From NCBI GenBank assembly GCA_009792885.1, contig WMCF01000018.1:3739297-3803296 (forward strand): a DNA stretch of 64,000 bases, in the 5' to 3' direction. The notes beneath the pieces are model-generated. The model saw only the letters and a list, made by a program, of their open reading frames with translations, did no database searches and was not told the DNA's origin. Shown here in pieces: positions 37,801 through 50,346 of this stretch. The position numbers were made by a program, and so were the translations under genes. Position 1 is the stretch's first letter. Each line of letters starts with the position of its first letter. This DNA comes from Eremophila alpestris peregrina. Lineage: Eukaryota; Chordata; Aves; Passeriformes; Alaudidae.

Positions 37801-40800
37801 CATGATCTGCTCATTTAATAGAAATAACAGAATTAAATCAAACTAAACATATATTTCTGACTTCTCTGTGTGTTGGCCCTTCTGTTCAAACTTGGGGAGA
37901 TGAAAATTTTTTTGTTCTGTATTTGCACAAATCCTGATACAATTGAGTTTTATTCCATCACTCAGCGTTATAACTACAAATCCATAGGAAATAACAATCT
38001 AACCTGCCTTGCTGATAGCAGATTTAGCAAGGCCAGGGACATTTAAAAACATTTGGTTCCTATAAAAAGAAAATAGATGTCTATCTGCAAGTGTAGGGAT
38101 AATACACTTTAAATATTACCTTTAAGAAGAGACAGAACTGCTATTTATTTATTTATGGATAAGAAATTGCAAGACCTAATATGAATTAATGGAAGTATTA
38201 ATAAGTTTTAGGACTTTGTAATTCTCCTAAGAGTCTTGTCACACCACATAAAGTTGAAAGTAGGGTCACAGTCAGTGCTGCAGAACAACAATTATACTGA
38301 AAAGCTCAGATTATTTTCTTTATGTTTATTCAAAAAAATGTACTAATATAAATAAGTTGATATAAATGTAGTCAAATCCATACAAACTCAGCACTTGAAG
38401 CAGTTGAATCCTTTCCCAAGTTAAAATCACCAAGTTATATGAAAGTTATTTAGCCAAAGCTGTAACTGGTTTAGAGGTATCTGCTGTACAATTAGCTTCA
38501 CTTCTCTAGGATTGACATGGTTTGAAATACAACCTGTAAGAGACATCATCTCCATTTAAGAAGAGGTACTGTTTTCTGGGGTCACAAACACTGGATATAT
38601 TCAACGAGCTTTAACTAATCAGGAAGAAAAATGGGTTGAAGTGAAATTATTTGAAATGTACTTCTGACGTGCAAAACAGAATTAATTATTCTGCAAAGAA
38701 TAGAGGAGCAAAAAAAAAAAAAAAACTAAAATAAAAGAGTGAGAAACTAAGAAATTCATTGAAGGTAAACAGTAAAAAGAGCCAAGAGGGGCATCTTTGC
38801 CAGCACAAGGACAATGAGAAAGGCCTTTGAAATGTAAAAAGGCTAAAGAAGTATTAGAGAAAATGGGTTTAGTAATACGCTGGGGGAAAGAAATTAATTA
38901 CAACTCCAAAAGACTTGTTATAATGGCTTTTTTCTGTTAACTTGTCTATACCAGGAGAATAATTAAGAAACAAAATGAGGGGAATTTGATAAACTATTAA
39001 ATTATATTTTTAATTACTGAATTTAGATTTACTCTAGGATGTTCTTAGTTAGGATAAATTAGTGTGAGGTCCTTGACTGCAGTGAAATTGCACTGGTATC
39101 TGTCAGCTGACAGCTTGGTGACTTCTACACAGTTTTATAAATATCCTAACCTTAATAAAATACTTCTCATTGCTTGATACCTCTCTGTGATTTCCTTGTC
39201 AAGTTACAGGATCTTGTTCTGTAATTCTGTAAAGAGAGATGGCTCCAGCTGTTTTAACAGAAGTTCTGATTTGTTTTCTCACTTCTGTATCTTGTTTGGG
39301 CAATTCTTTTACTGATTTGAACTGAATTTATTCTGTCCATCTAAGAATTTTATACAGCTTGTATAATTAAATGAGGATACGTTAAAAGTGGAAGCCCAAC
39401 AGAGAACATGATCTTTCATATCTTTATTTCATCTTTGATGGGTCAAAAACTTCAGGAGAATGCATTTTGAGGTGTGTTTTTTTCTTTCACTTTTATTAAT
39501 TTAGACAAATACTTGCTGTTAGTTCACAATTTGCAGCACTTACTATAAAGTCTGCAGTAGTCTTCTACCTAAAAATGAAAGCACTGTAAGAGGTGTGTTG
39601 TCCATCATATTCAGAATTATAACTACAAGACAAGACAAATTGCAAAAGCTGTAATACCTTTGTCCTGGTGTACACACCAAGTAATCAACTGAGTCAACAC
39701 AGTGATTTATATGAAAGGAAAGTGAGATGAACATTTAAGTCATGCAGTGGTCTATGAGGTGTGAGGGACCTCATGCTTGGTTCCTCAACATTTCCAACTT
39801 CCCTGGCAAACCTTTTACCTGTATATCTTGGATTTTAAAACATCTGTTTTTTTGAAATATGGAAAAAACATGCATCTTTGTCCTGAAATTGTAGATGTCT
39901 CAGGTGGACCATCAATATATTTTTACCAAAGTGTCCAATATTAGATGAATGAGTCTACAAAGGTACTTTTTATGGTCAGTGGAGAGCAATAGGGTACTTT
40001 CCCACATTGACTCATTTCAATACATTTATCTGAGATAGATTTGATCAGTCCATCAATCTCAAATGCCTATTTCTTTTCAATGACCATTTAGAGGTCCAAG
40101 GCTGACCAATGCAGATCTTGAAATATAACATTTAGAAATCAAAGATTAATCCTTGTCACAAAGTTTGTCTTGAAATGCTTTTTCACAGCTGTAAATTTAA
40201 GCTGCACCTGCTCACCTGCACAGGGCACTTGACCACAGGTCAACTAATCCGTGCATTTGCAGGGATGATGCCTCTCCTTTCAGCAACTGGTGGGGAATTG
40301 GGATTCTTAACAGAAGCAGCATCCAGTAAGAAATGGTCAGTTAGTGTCAACTAAGTATCATTTAGTAGTGTCTTAAAAGGAGATTTTAAGTAGGTAGAGA
40401 AGTTATTACTAAACAAAATCAGCTGAATATAGCTGCAATCCCTCAATGGCAGAACTGCTGTAAAACAGGGCCATCGAGAATGTCATAAAAATTTAAACAT
40501 CTTTCCTTCCCACCCTGTTGCAATCCTGTCAGTACTGAAGCAATGGAACTCTGACAGTAATTGCACAATATGTTACTGTATTAATGGTACCCTGAATAAG
40601 GGTGATTACATTTTTTAAAGTCTTTAAAATAGCATATTTTCCTGATAATCTCTGATAATAGTTTTACTCTGCCATCTGTCTAGCTAACTCCTGATTCTTT
40701 GTGAAAGGCAAGGAATGTAAGCAGATGCAGATGGCATCAGAATCCAGGATATCTACAAAGATTTGCATGAGCAGAACAAGCAGCACATGGATAAGGTTAC

Positions 40801-41671
40801 CACGGAGTGGATTTGCATACCAAATAGAAAAACAAAATGGGAAAAAACAGGAGGCTGCACTGTGTATGCCGTGATCACACCAGGCTATAGTGTTTCATGT
40901 GCTATTAGGGCATGTACCTTACATCAAATATTAAATGCTTGTAGAAACAACAGAAGGTACTGAAAGATACCTTTGTTTCCTGGAGCTCTTTAGGCGCCCT
41001 AAGGGGTTAGAAGAACACTGGAAATCTGTTACACAGTTAACACTATCAGAAAACAAAGTTAATACATTGTTCTTCTAAGAAATGAATTATATTTACAGGA
41101 TTTTACCCAGTAGGACTTCAAGCTTGCACAGCTTAATGAAAATTAATGTTGTTACATGAATGGAAACTGTAATAATCTAATAAATAACAATTAATTAAAT
41201 AAATACTTCATTCTATTTGATTAGTTCCATTACACAGCTACATACAATCTAAGAACACTATTCCATGCTAATGCTTTCTGACTATTTTTCTCATTTTAAT
41301 TTGAAAATAAATTGGATCTTTTGATATCCCTTTGAACTATAGAGTTCTATGGCAATGCCACATAAGACCACACTTGCTAGTGACTTCCATTCTCCTGAGA
41401 AAGAAGAAATTATTTCTGTCCCAGAGTGAAACAAAAAAGCCAAAATAAAAACCTCCACATCAATAAACTGATTGTGGTAGAAAGGAAAATCATATTTTAT
41501 TTACAGAACAGCCATCATGCAGCATTTCTCTCTAAGCTGGTTTTCTGCCATGATGTATCAAAATGTATTATTTTCTAAATAAAAGATTTGCAGTCAAAAC
41601 TAGTCCTATGCAAGAGAAATTTAGGAACTTTTAAGAGATCTAGGTTTTGATCAGATGTTTCTGTTTTCCAG
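34807..41671. other. Unique AT-rich DNA, no gene seen
   Basis: The longest frames are 109 codons (36859-37188) and 95 codons (35246-35533), both without recognisable domains. A16 lies at 38710-38725 and a short (TTTA)3 near 38144. The island at 35878-36010 is listed separately. Confidence 0.5.
35878..36010. promoter_or_regulatory. Candidate conserved non-coding element
   Basis: CpGs are kept in 'ctggcgtctttcgcatgaat' (35881-35900). A TEAD-type ACATTCC follows near 35933. CTGCCA at 35953-35958 and TGGCAG at 35972-35977 form a 6-bp inverted repeat with a 13-bp spacer, which could be a small hairpin or a widely spaced NFI-type pair. AT-rich homeodomain-like cores ('acattaata', 'agcattaaag') surround it. 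No coding frame fits. Confidence 0.25.
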
Positions 41672-41726
41672 GATACTTTCTGGCTGGAGCTGCCTGTGCT
41701 GTTCAATGACAAGAAGAAAAATACCA
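41672..41726 (+). other. Exon-like block with splice-type borders
   Basis: A pyrimidine-rich acceptor ('tgtttctgttttccag', ending at 41671) precedes 55 bp that are open in two of three frames. They are followed at once by a donor close to consensus (CA|GTAAGAG at 41725-41733). In frame 1 the codons read D-T-F-W-L-E-L-P-V-L-F-N-D-K-K-K-N-T. I recognise no protein family, the length is not a multiple of three, and no partner exon was found. It may be an isolated coding exon, a non-coding RNA exon or, most likely, chance. Confidence 0.15.
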
Positions 41727-42290
41727 GTAAGAGACATAGTCTTAAACCACTGACATCCCTTGAGACTTCTGTTGCTAAAGATTTTAATTTTCCTTCTACT
41801 GTATTGTACTAATGAACTTGCTCACCAAGGGGTATCTATATAATCTTTTTTACTTTCTTAGAAGAGATGATTAATTTATAATTATGCTGGGTGTCATTTT
41901 CTGACACTTACTTAGGTCCTCCACTGAGGTGGCAGGGTCTGTCAGCATTTGTAGCCTGTTGGATTTCTGCTTGTGCCCCTGCCAGTATAATCCAAAATTT
42001 GGCCTAATTGCTTAGAACAGATTCTGAAGAGATGTTTTTGTCTAATACACAAGATTTTCACTTAACTGATAACATCTTGTTCCCATAAACACGTTCCAAA
42101 TATTGGTTCCAAATAAGTGAAGAAACCCTCACTTTTTGAGCTTTTTATTCCCCCCACCTTTTTCCTTGTACTTACACACTTACATCCAGTGCTGTATCCA
42201 TCCCACAAGAATAATCTCTCCAAGTTTAATAGTCATGAGACAGTAAAAATCTTGTCATAATTTAGGTATGATATCCTGATCTGTTGTTCC

Positions 42291-42543
42291 TGCTGAAACA
42301 CCTCACACTACTCACTGCTCACTCACTTCCCTGCCTTGTTGCAGGGTGAAGAGGAGAATTAGAGGAACAAAAAAGTAAAGGATGGCAGGTGAACGATTTG
42401 CAGGTGAACTATTCACAGGTGATTGCTCGGCCAGCAGAACACAGCACTGCCTGACCACATTCCCCAGCCAACAACCTCCCATACGCCCCCTGGGCACTGT
42501 GTGAGGTGGTATTAATAACCCCAAGGTCCTGGCTGTGTCCCCC
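42291..42543. other. GC-rich segment abutting LTR, origin unknown
   Basis: This segment shares the sharp GC rise of the LTR that follows but lies outside its terminal inverted repeat. It contains the 15-bp triple repeat at 42386-42430. It has no purine-rich tract next to the LTR, so it does not look like the normal 3' end of a provirus interior. It may be part of a rearranged retroviral element or older repeat DNA. A 186-codon antisense frame (42312-42872) runs across it into the LTR and is not a gene. Confidence 0.4.
42386..42430. repeat. 15-bp tandem repeat, three copies
   Basis: Copies begin with CAGGTGA at 42386, 42401 and 42416. The first two differ at three positions ('caggtgaacgatttg' and 'caggtgaactattca'); the third shares only the CAGGTGA core and a few further bases. 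CAGGTG is also an E-box of the SNAI/ZEB-binding type, giving three evenly spaced copies. Confidence 0.75.
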
Positions 42544-42626
42544 TGTTGGGGTTTATTATTTCCTGATTGTACTGGTTTGTTCCAAGCTACCCCCTTTTGC
42601 TGTTTGCCCTTGGTTCTGGTCTGCCT

Positions 42627-42790
42627 CCCTGATGTGCCCTCCCCTGGCACCTGCCCGTCTCCCCTGAGCCTCTCCCCTTGTTCCAGAAAGCTCCCTGAGC
42701 TCCTGTCCATCTCCCTTGTGCCCTCCCCTGGCACCTGTCTGTTTTCTCCAAACCTCGCCCTTTGTTCTAGAGAGGTCTGTGGGTTCTTCT
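42627..42790 (+). repeat. 84-bp tandem duplication in the LTR U3
   Basis: 'gtgccctcccctggcacctg' occurs at 42634 and again at 42718. The trailing 'ttgttccaga' at 42678 recurs as 'ttgttctaga' at 42762, so the period is 84 bp throughout. Direct repeats in U3 are typical of retroviral enhancer duplications. The copies differ by substitutions, so the duplication predates or is as old as this insertion. Confidence 0.85.
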
Positions 42791-42918
42791 TGATGATTTG
42801 ATGTTTAATGTTTGTCCCTCCCTCGAGTTGTCCCCATTGCTCCCAGTTAATGTGTATCCAGATTGTAACCACACCCTGATCCCTCCTGATTGGTTCTCTG
42901 TTACTGTCCCTCCCCCTG

Positions 42919-42925
42919 TTAAAAG
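42919..42925 (+). promoter_or_regulatory. LTR TATA-like box
   Basis: TTAAAAG follows a C/T-rich stretch and is the only TATA-like site in the right place relative to the poly(A) signal 71 bp downstream. Whether it is active cannot be told. Confidence 0.55.
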
Positions 42926-42989
42926 GTGTTGCACACCCCTGAGAGGCGCTTCTTTGGGTAGTCCCCTCTCAGGGTAATTTGCCAAGCTC

Positions 42990-42995
42990 AATAAA
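42990..42995 (+). terminator. LTR poly(A) signal
   Basis: AATAAA lies in 'gctcaataaaccctgagaac', the expected place for the R region of the LTR. It marks where retroviral transcripts would be cleaved, roughly 15-25 bp downstream. Confidence 0.7.
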
Positions 42996-43255
42996 CCCTG
43001 AGAACTCAGACCCCCAAAGGAGTCAGCCTCTTTTCCCAACGGCAGCAGGAAGGTTTCTACCACTCTTGCACCCGCCGGGGTCTGTGTGTGTCCTCGACCC
43101 ACAGATCGTGGCAGGGTCACCTCTGGGCAGAGCTAGCCCTGTAAGAGAGGGAACACCTGCACCCCCCCTGGGTGCTGCAAAAATGAGCCCTGTCCAGGCC
43201 AGAATCAGACCAGGTATCTCATGACCGAGATACTGGTGGCACTACTGTCCCAACA

Positions 43256-46200
43256 GAGTGTACAACCAGAAATCTACCACCTGTGTTGAGGCAATTCAGT
43301 TTCATGTGGGTATTGACTGTTTATCCCTTTGCAACTGCTTTTCAACCTTCTTTCCCTGTACAGTGATCTATGCCAGCATTTGGATCAATCACATCTTTTA
43401 GCTGAACTGAAATGCGTGGTTCTATTGGCTGTGTTTTCACCAGAGCACTTTGACATCCTCATAATGATGTCATGGTACAGCTTGCACAGCAGCTATTTTC
43501 ATCACAGTTCATAAGAAATATGCAAAACAATATTTACAGTAGAGCCATTTTTTTCTTTGTTTGAAGATCCAAAGCTGTCTGTATGGGTCTAAATAAACAC
43601 CTTTTACTCTGACAAAAGAAATTTTGGCATAAACCTTATAACATGTTTTAGACATCCTTGCGCTGGCTAAATTACACCTTGAAGCACATCTGAGTATTTC
43701 TTTCCCAATAATAGTATCAATAAGTTAATTACTAAACATGGTATTCAAAAGTTAAATCTTTTTTGTGTTAAAACGTGTCCTATTAACATCTGATCTGATT
43801 GTATTTAAATGAAACATTCTTATCAATTTTATTTGATACTGCTCCACTGAGTTCAAGAGAAGTACTTTTTTTACATCTGGTGATAATTTTGGCCCTTGGA
43901 TAAAAATAGATCCAGACAAACAATGGTTACAAAGGTGAAGAAGTGTCAGACAAAGCTGATTATCTTGCTTTCCATCTCACTGTGCATGGTACATTTTAGC
44001 ACTATTTCCTCTTACCTTTTGTGAAAATCTGTAAGGATCTTCCCCATCACTTGAACTACAACTGGGTTTACACTATTCTGGTGGAAATCACAGCTTCAGG
44101 ATCATTGGGTACCACATGAATACTGGAAAGTGTGTATTTTTTGTGTTGAAAATAGATTTTGGTGACTTGAATATTGTACATTAAGTACTTGAAAATTATT
44201 TTTACTTTCCTTTTTAAAACCAATGTTATTACGTGTTCAGCTCTGACATCTGAGAGAAGGAGCTCTGTTGTATTCACCTTTGTGCTCCCATCCCACAGGA
44301 GGCAGCCTCTGTGAGCACAGATGTTATAACTGCCCATTCCCAAGGAAGGAATGACTCTCAAGGTCCTTTTCTCGTTGTCTGTTCACACAAAAAGGCTACA
44401 TTTTTACTTCACCATGATCCCCCTGCCCTACGGAAAGAGGAAGTGGCTGGATGTAACAGGATCACTGTTTGTTTGCTCTGCACTTCAGTTACAGTAATCC
44501 CACGCTCTGGGGCTTCCAGTGGGCTCTGATGGCTGGGGAGGGAGGAAGCCTTCTGGCAATTCCAGCTTTTGTGGCTTTTGTGCCTTCCTGTAGGGCAGAG
44601 ATGTGCCATGACACAAAGGGACAAGAAATAAGGTGTGAAGGGATAACAAGGAGAATTTCAACTTCTCAAAACGTAGGTAGCACATTTTCCTTGCATAATC
44701 AAAATTTAACTGAGCACAAGACTAGGTACAGTTGGAAGGAACTGAGAGTATTTCTTTGTTCAGGTCCTCCACAGGAACTTAAGTGATCCTAATAGTTTTC
44801 CCTGGACCCACTGCCCTTTCTTCCATACCAAACTTTGTTAGTCTTGGGAGCTTCCTCCTTGTTCCTTCCTGCTCTGTTTCCATGGGAAATTAATTTTATT
44901 TTTGATCTTTCATTACTGGTTTCCTATTTTTAAATGGATGGTGGAAAGGATACTGTATGGGAACATGTACTGCAGAAACTGTTTGTATCCCCTGAAATGA
45001 GACACCAAGCACAGCATTGCTTGTGATTTCAAGGACACTCATAAGTAAGCTCCTCATGGTCTTGTCCAGTTTTGCATTCCTGCTGTGAAAGACTCCTGAA
45101 TTCACAGTAAAATAAGAAAAATTTCAGAACAAAAGACTGAATTTGACAGAGTACTAACAGGAATATAAGGAAGGGGGAATAAAAGAGTATTATCTTTAAA
45201 TCAGTCGGGTTTATTGAACTTCTAAAGCCTTCTCAAAGCTCTTTTGCTAAAACAAAGAAGACTTAAAACCAATATAATAATTAAGTGGGATTTCTGCTTT
45301 CCTAAAGACATAGAGGAAATGCTTCATTCAAGCATCAAAATGGCACCAAAAATACAGGCAGAAAAAGGAACAGTGACAGCCAGAGGTAAATTTTGTTCTC
45401 CATTGTTGGCAGACATGGGCTTGTATGGTAATTTATCTCCTAGACTAGAACTATATTTGGACAAAACCTGCACTTTCTATTCTGTGGCCCACTCCTTCCA
45501 TTGACTGCAGTATCACCTAGCAAAATAAATTATTTCATTTTCAGAGTGATTTTCATTTTGTTGTCACATTTAGTTGTAAGTTACCTGAGGGGAAAAAAAA
45601 ATAAATACATGAAATGCAAGGGAAAAAATACACCTTCACACACTTTCCTTTTTTCTTAGTTATTCTGTTACAGTGTGAAAGAGTCAAGAACTTGATATCT
45701 GATTAAGGAAACGGTGGAAATATGATGGTGTAATAATAAAGCTTTTGTAGTAATACAGAATTTTGCCTTTTCATCTTTACTCATTTACCTGTCGTGGTCA
45801 TGTTCAAGGAACTGCAGGTAAGTGATTTAAATGAAATAGCATGTCAAGGAAAAAATTATATCCATGCTTCTCAGAAAGAGGTAAACAAATCTGTACAATC
45901 TGCAAAGCATCATCATTCTGCAGATAGGTTTAGCTAAGCACAAGAAATTTAAAATGTCCATATGTATGCATTGCCATCCCATCCTCAGCACAGATGTTTT
46001 CAGAGAAAGAATACAGAATGACTTAACTGGGAATTCAGCTAACCCCTTGACTCTCATCCAAAGTGTTTAGCAAGTGACTTGCTAGGCCTACTGTGGCTTA
46101 AATTTCCTTCCACTCAATCTTTTTCTCTAGTAGGTTGCAGCTGTAGATATGTGATGGAAGAGTTATATTTGAGTGGGATATCAGATTGTATCACCTCTGA

Positions 46201-47170
46201 TACTCCAGCTAAAGAAATGAAATCAAGTGTGTGCTAGATTTTTGCTGTTCATCCACCAGCTTTTTTTTCTAAATACTGCATGGAAAAATATGCATTTAAA
46301 AAAGTAAATTCTGTACAGACTTGCTCTGCAATCCCCTGCTGTGTGCCCTGCAAGAATAATCTTGTGTTTGAAGGATTAAAGATCTCAACAATTCTAGGGC
46401 AGTGACAGCAACTGAATTACATCTTCTGAAGTTTAGTATTCTGTCATATTAGATATTTAGTCAGATCTGAAGCTATCTGAACACTAAACCTTAACTGGCT
46501 ACTCATACAAAATTTTTCCAGGCATACATAATTTACATAAACTTCCTTTCTTTTCTCCAATGGAGCTGATGTTAACTGACTATCTAAGAATGCTTGGGAA
46601 AGCCTAGCTGGTCTTCACAATGGAATATTGGGAGTGGGAAGAATCAGTCAAAATCTGGACATGGTAGACAGTACAAAGCATTTGTGACCGGACTTCTTAA
46701 TAGAGTAAAATCTGAGAAACAGAATGCAAACTTCCAAATGAAGTGTACTGGGTTTAGGATTCCATAGCATTCTTCTGCTCTCAGTGCTTTCTCAGGAATC
46801 AACTAAATTTTAACAACATTCAAAATTTCCAAAGTCACTAATGGACACTGAAATCTCTAAAGAGCTTCATGCTCTAGCTCTGATTCCCATGCTCTCTTCT
46901 GTCCCTGTCACTGGGGATGGCAGAAAATGGCCTGGCTGGGAGAGAATCCTGCCAGGCCAGTCTCTGACTACCTTTCATGATCTCAGAAGTGAAATATTTC
47001 TCCTCCATCTTTGAGTTTTCAGATTCCCTACCTGGTCTCCTGGGTCTTCTTGCCCAAGAGGACTAGAACTAAGATTAAATATAAAAAATTATTTGTGCTT
47101 GAAATGATATTTAAAAAAATCTTTTGATAGCATTTCAGCATTTCAATATTTTCAGTTCCTTTATACAGTC
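43256..47170. other. Unique AT-rich DNA, no gene seen
   Basis: Frames up to 105 codons (44469-44786) overlap each other on both strands in the slightly GC-richer patch at 44300-44800 and have no recognisable domain. No repeat family was noticed. Confidence 0.5.
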
Positions 47171-47198
47171 TTTTTTTTTTTTTTTTTTTTTTTTTTTT
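47171..47198. repeat. T28 homopolymer
   Basis: Twenty-eight uninterrupted T. It is the longest homopolymer in the window. No processed-pseudogene body or poly(A) signal complement flanks it. It creates the poly-lysine block of an antisense 123-codon frame, which is therefore not a gene. Confidence 0.95.
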
Positions 47199-50100
47199 AG
47201 CAAGAATAAGGAGAAAAGAAACAAGACTGAAATAAGAAATTTGTTCTCTACTCTGCAACTCTGGGCCTGATCTGTGATTTTTAAGGACAAGAAAATAAAG
47301 CAATGCTCTCTGCAACTTGCACCTAATTACAACAGTGTGTTCAAGTGGGAGGAAATAGAATGTGTGCTGGCTTTGTGCACAGAGCCTGGCATGCAGCAAT
47401 AAAAAAGAGTGGGAGCTCTGTGATGTACAGTTTATCTCAGCAGCACAAGCAAATCCCAGTCATTTTCCAATAGCTCTGTTGTTAAAGAAGGGGTGTAAAT
47501 GGAATTGCTGAAGCAAACATTCAGCCAACTGGACTTGTGTGGGTAGACGCAGGTTGTTTTAGCTGGTTGTGATTGCTGTTACTCATTTGAAGTGGCACAG
47601 AAGAGATAAAGCAAATAATAAAGCTTGACTTTAAAGTGGATAATTTAAAATATGTCTATATGATGTGGTGGGAAATTATATTTAAAAACATTGTAATCTC
47701 TCTCTGGAATGAAACTGAACAAAAAAAGAAATTCCAAAAGTCTCAGAAACCTTCACCTACATGGATTAAAAATGAAGTGACAGTTATTTTTCCAAATGTG
47801 TGGTTACAGTAAAAAGGGCTCAGTTTAGGCATAAGAGAAACCATTCTATTTCTGTGCTTTATTGTGAGCATAATTTGAACAAACTGGCTGGAGAGGCTGT
47901 GGATTCCTCTTCTTGGGAATTTTGTCAAAACAGGTTTAGACAAACATCTGGTAGGGGAGTTTTCCCACTCTTCTAAGCATCAAAGAGTGTCAAAATATAG
48001 ACTGTACAGAGAAACTTCAAATGAAGAAAGACAAAAAACAGAGCAGGGAGGTGTTTGGGGGGAGTGGTGGTGAAAATGGAGGTTAAGGTATTTATTGAGG
48101 TTAAAAATGATTACAAGTGGAGCAGATTGAGCCAGTGCAGCTTCCTGGGGGATGATTTTCTCTGTTTTATTTTGAATTTTAAGAGGTGAAATTTTCCCCT
48201 GCTCCCTTAATAATAAAAGTACTTTGCAGATCTATAGTGTCTTCATCTTGCAGTTTCAAAGAACTGTAATGAATTAGGCCTCTGAATTTTCCTCCAAGCA
48301 AGATGGATGGGCTGCAAGTGGCACCCTTTGTATGTCTGACTACCTGCTTTTGAATGTCATCGTTCTCTGATGGAATGAGGAAACATGAGTAATGCAGGAA
48401 TGAATATCTTTCAAACTGAGTACATGAAAGCATACTTTTCATGGAGACAGCTTCCCATCCTGACACTTAATGCAAACACAGTGACCCACATACATCCAGA
48501 ATGGGACTGACAAAACCCACGTTAACTGCTTGATTTAAAATCAACAGCTGACTTCAAAAGGAAAGAAGTGACACAAATACTTTTTCCTAATAAGAGAGTA
48601 TTGCCATCTTCTCTCATTAATATGGTAAATAGTCATATTGTGTACATTTTAACACATGACTACTTTGAAGTCTGGCTTCAAAGTAGACAAGTGGAGTTAC
48701 ATGCTTTTACTGTGAACTTCAGAGCAAGGAGCATTCAACTCATCTGTCTGTTTATCTGCTGCTCTCCTGAGCTATCAATTTCTTGAAAGCAAAATATCAC
48801 CTCACAGAATGCTGATATGTTTTATTACTAAAAAAAATTTGAAAACGACTGCATGTTCCATTATGAATACATACAGACAGATGGAAACTATACTAAAAAT
48901 AGATCCCTCTACAACAGACCTTTTTTATTAAGATGATTCCATGTGACTATAACTGGAGTAGGTCAAATGCTGATTTGGTGATATGTAGGATATTTTGGTA
49001 ATTTTCAAAGCTTTTAGTCTGGGCTGGTATACAAACAGTAAAATCCTGACATTTTCTACAGAAATGAATTTAAAAAGGTTTTCATTTAAGAGCAGCCTAA
49101 TTTCTTTCTATTTCCTATTCCACCTTTTTCTCCTTCAGAATAGAAAAATGCCTGAAAAATGCTAGAATTGGTCTGAGAAACTTGGGAGGACCAGAAACAG
49201 TGCTGAGACCTTTCTGAAGCTCAAATAATGATCTAGCAGAGGACAGGAGTGCAGAGTCCTGGCAGATTTATGGTAATTGCTGGAGTGAGCCCCAGCCATG
49301 TCACCAGCCCAGGTCAAACCCCACATGGCTGTCCTGGTACAAGCTTCCACTTCAGTCTCCTTACTCAAGGAGAACAACCAGGGAAGGAGATTTCCTCAGT
49401 CCCTGGAAATCCATTCTGTGGCTACTTCTTGTAGGTCAGGTCCTTTGCCAGGAGGGGCTTCTTGGCTAAAGCAAATCTGATTGGCATATCTGAGTAGGAA
49501 ATGTAAGTTCATGTTGTCCCAGCAGCCTGCCAGGACAGCAGGGACACTGATGTTGGAAACAGCTGGCATTTTCGTGGGATGCCACCAAAATCATGATGTG
49601 GGGTTGGCCCATTTTGCCCTATTTGTTTTGCTGGACATATGCCTATGTCCCTTGAATATTTTGGCTTTGATATACTCCTGGTGGTTTTGACCAGATATAA
49701 TAACAAGTCTCAAATATGCCACTAGTATATATTGATTATGATGAAAGTATAGCTGAGATCCCTTTATTTTTTTTTCCAGTGGTGTTAATTATTCCTTCCC
49801 TTCATTTGTGCCATGTATCTAGCTGGTATTCCCTTGGAATTTTTTTCCTGGGACTGAGTGAGCTAAGCATTTATGTGAATGCTGTTGATCTAGTGATAAT
49901 GTTAAAGTCAGTCTGCTAAGCTGGAACATGCAGCTTTACCACAAAACTCCACCCTATGAATCATTAATAGGACTTGCTGCAGTTTGCCCCTGAGGATGAC
50001 AAGCATTCATGTGTGCTGTGTGAATCATCCTCTTGCTATGATGCCTGCCACTGAAAACCCTATCAGATTATTTAATAGTTACCAGAGTGCTCTCTATTAT

Positions 50101-50322
50101 TATTATTGTTGCTGTTAATTTTATCCTTATTACTTTTGTTATTATTCCATACAAGAAATCCACACAGACCATTTGAGGCTAGGTATTCATGTCAGATCTC
50201 TCTGCTTAGTAGGACATGTAAAAAAGAAAACAAGACCAAAAATCCTCATATAATTGTATTGGGGAGGTCACAAAATTATACCCCTAAATCAGTGGGATTA
50301 TTTGTACCAGGAAACATGGAAT
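47199..50322. other. Unique DNA, no gene seen
   Basis: Overlapping frames of 60-70 codons on both strands at 49160-49710 lie in a GC-richer patch and show no recognisable domain. (ATT)n-like sequence occurs near 50095. No mobile element was recognised. Confidence 0.5.
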
Positions 50323-50346
50323 TCTCTCTCTCTCTCTCTCTCTCTC
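50323..50346 (+). repeat. (TC)12 microsatellite
   Basis: Twelve perfect TC units. Likely polymorphic. Confidence 0.95.

Larger units (their letters stand above)
42544..43255 (+). mobile_element. Endogenous retrovirus LTR, plus strand, 712 bp
   Basis: The element starts with TGTTGGG and ends with CCCAACA, a perfect 7-bp terminal inverted repeat with the canonical TG...CA ends of a long terminal repeat. A TATA-like TTAAAAG at 42919-42925 lies 71 bp before a poly(A) signal AATAAA at 42990-42995, fixing the sense strand as plus and giving a U3 of about 400 bp, a short R and a U5 of about 240 bp. U3 carries an 84-bp duplication. No target-site duplication is visible, since the flanks are 'ccccc' and 'gagtg'. 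No gag, pol or env sequence was recognised next to it. It is either a solo LTR whose flank was rearranged or part of a truncated provirus. The retroviral class is not certain; the U3 and poly(A) layout would suit class I. Confidence 0.85.

Noticed and set aside
42312..42872. 186-codon minus-strand open frame, the longest in the window
   Set aside because: It runs antisense across the LTR start, and its internal repeats come from the 84-bp and 15-bp DNA duplications. Composition is GC-driven and no domain is present.
47171..47400. T28 as the complement of a poly(A) tail of a minus-strand processed pseudogene
   Set aside because: No poly(A) signal complement next to it, no recognisable coding similarity beyond it, and no target duplication seen.
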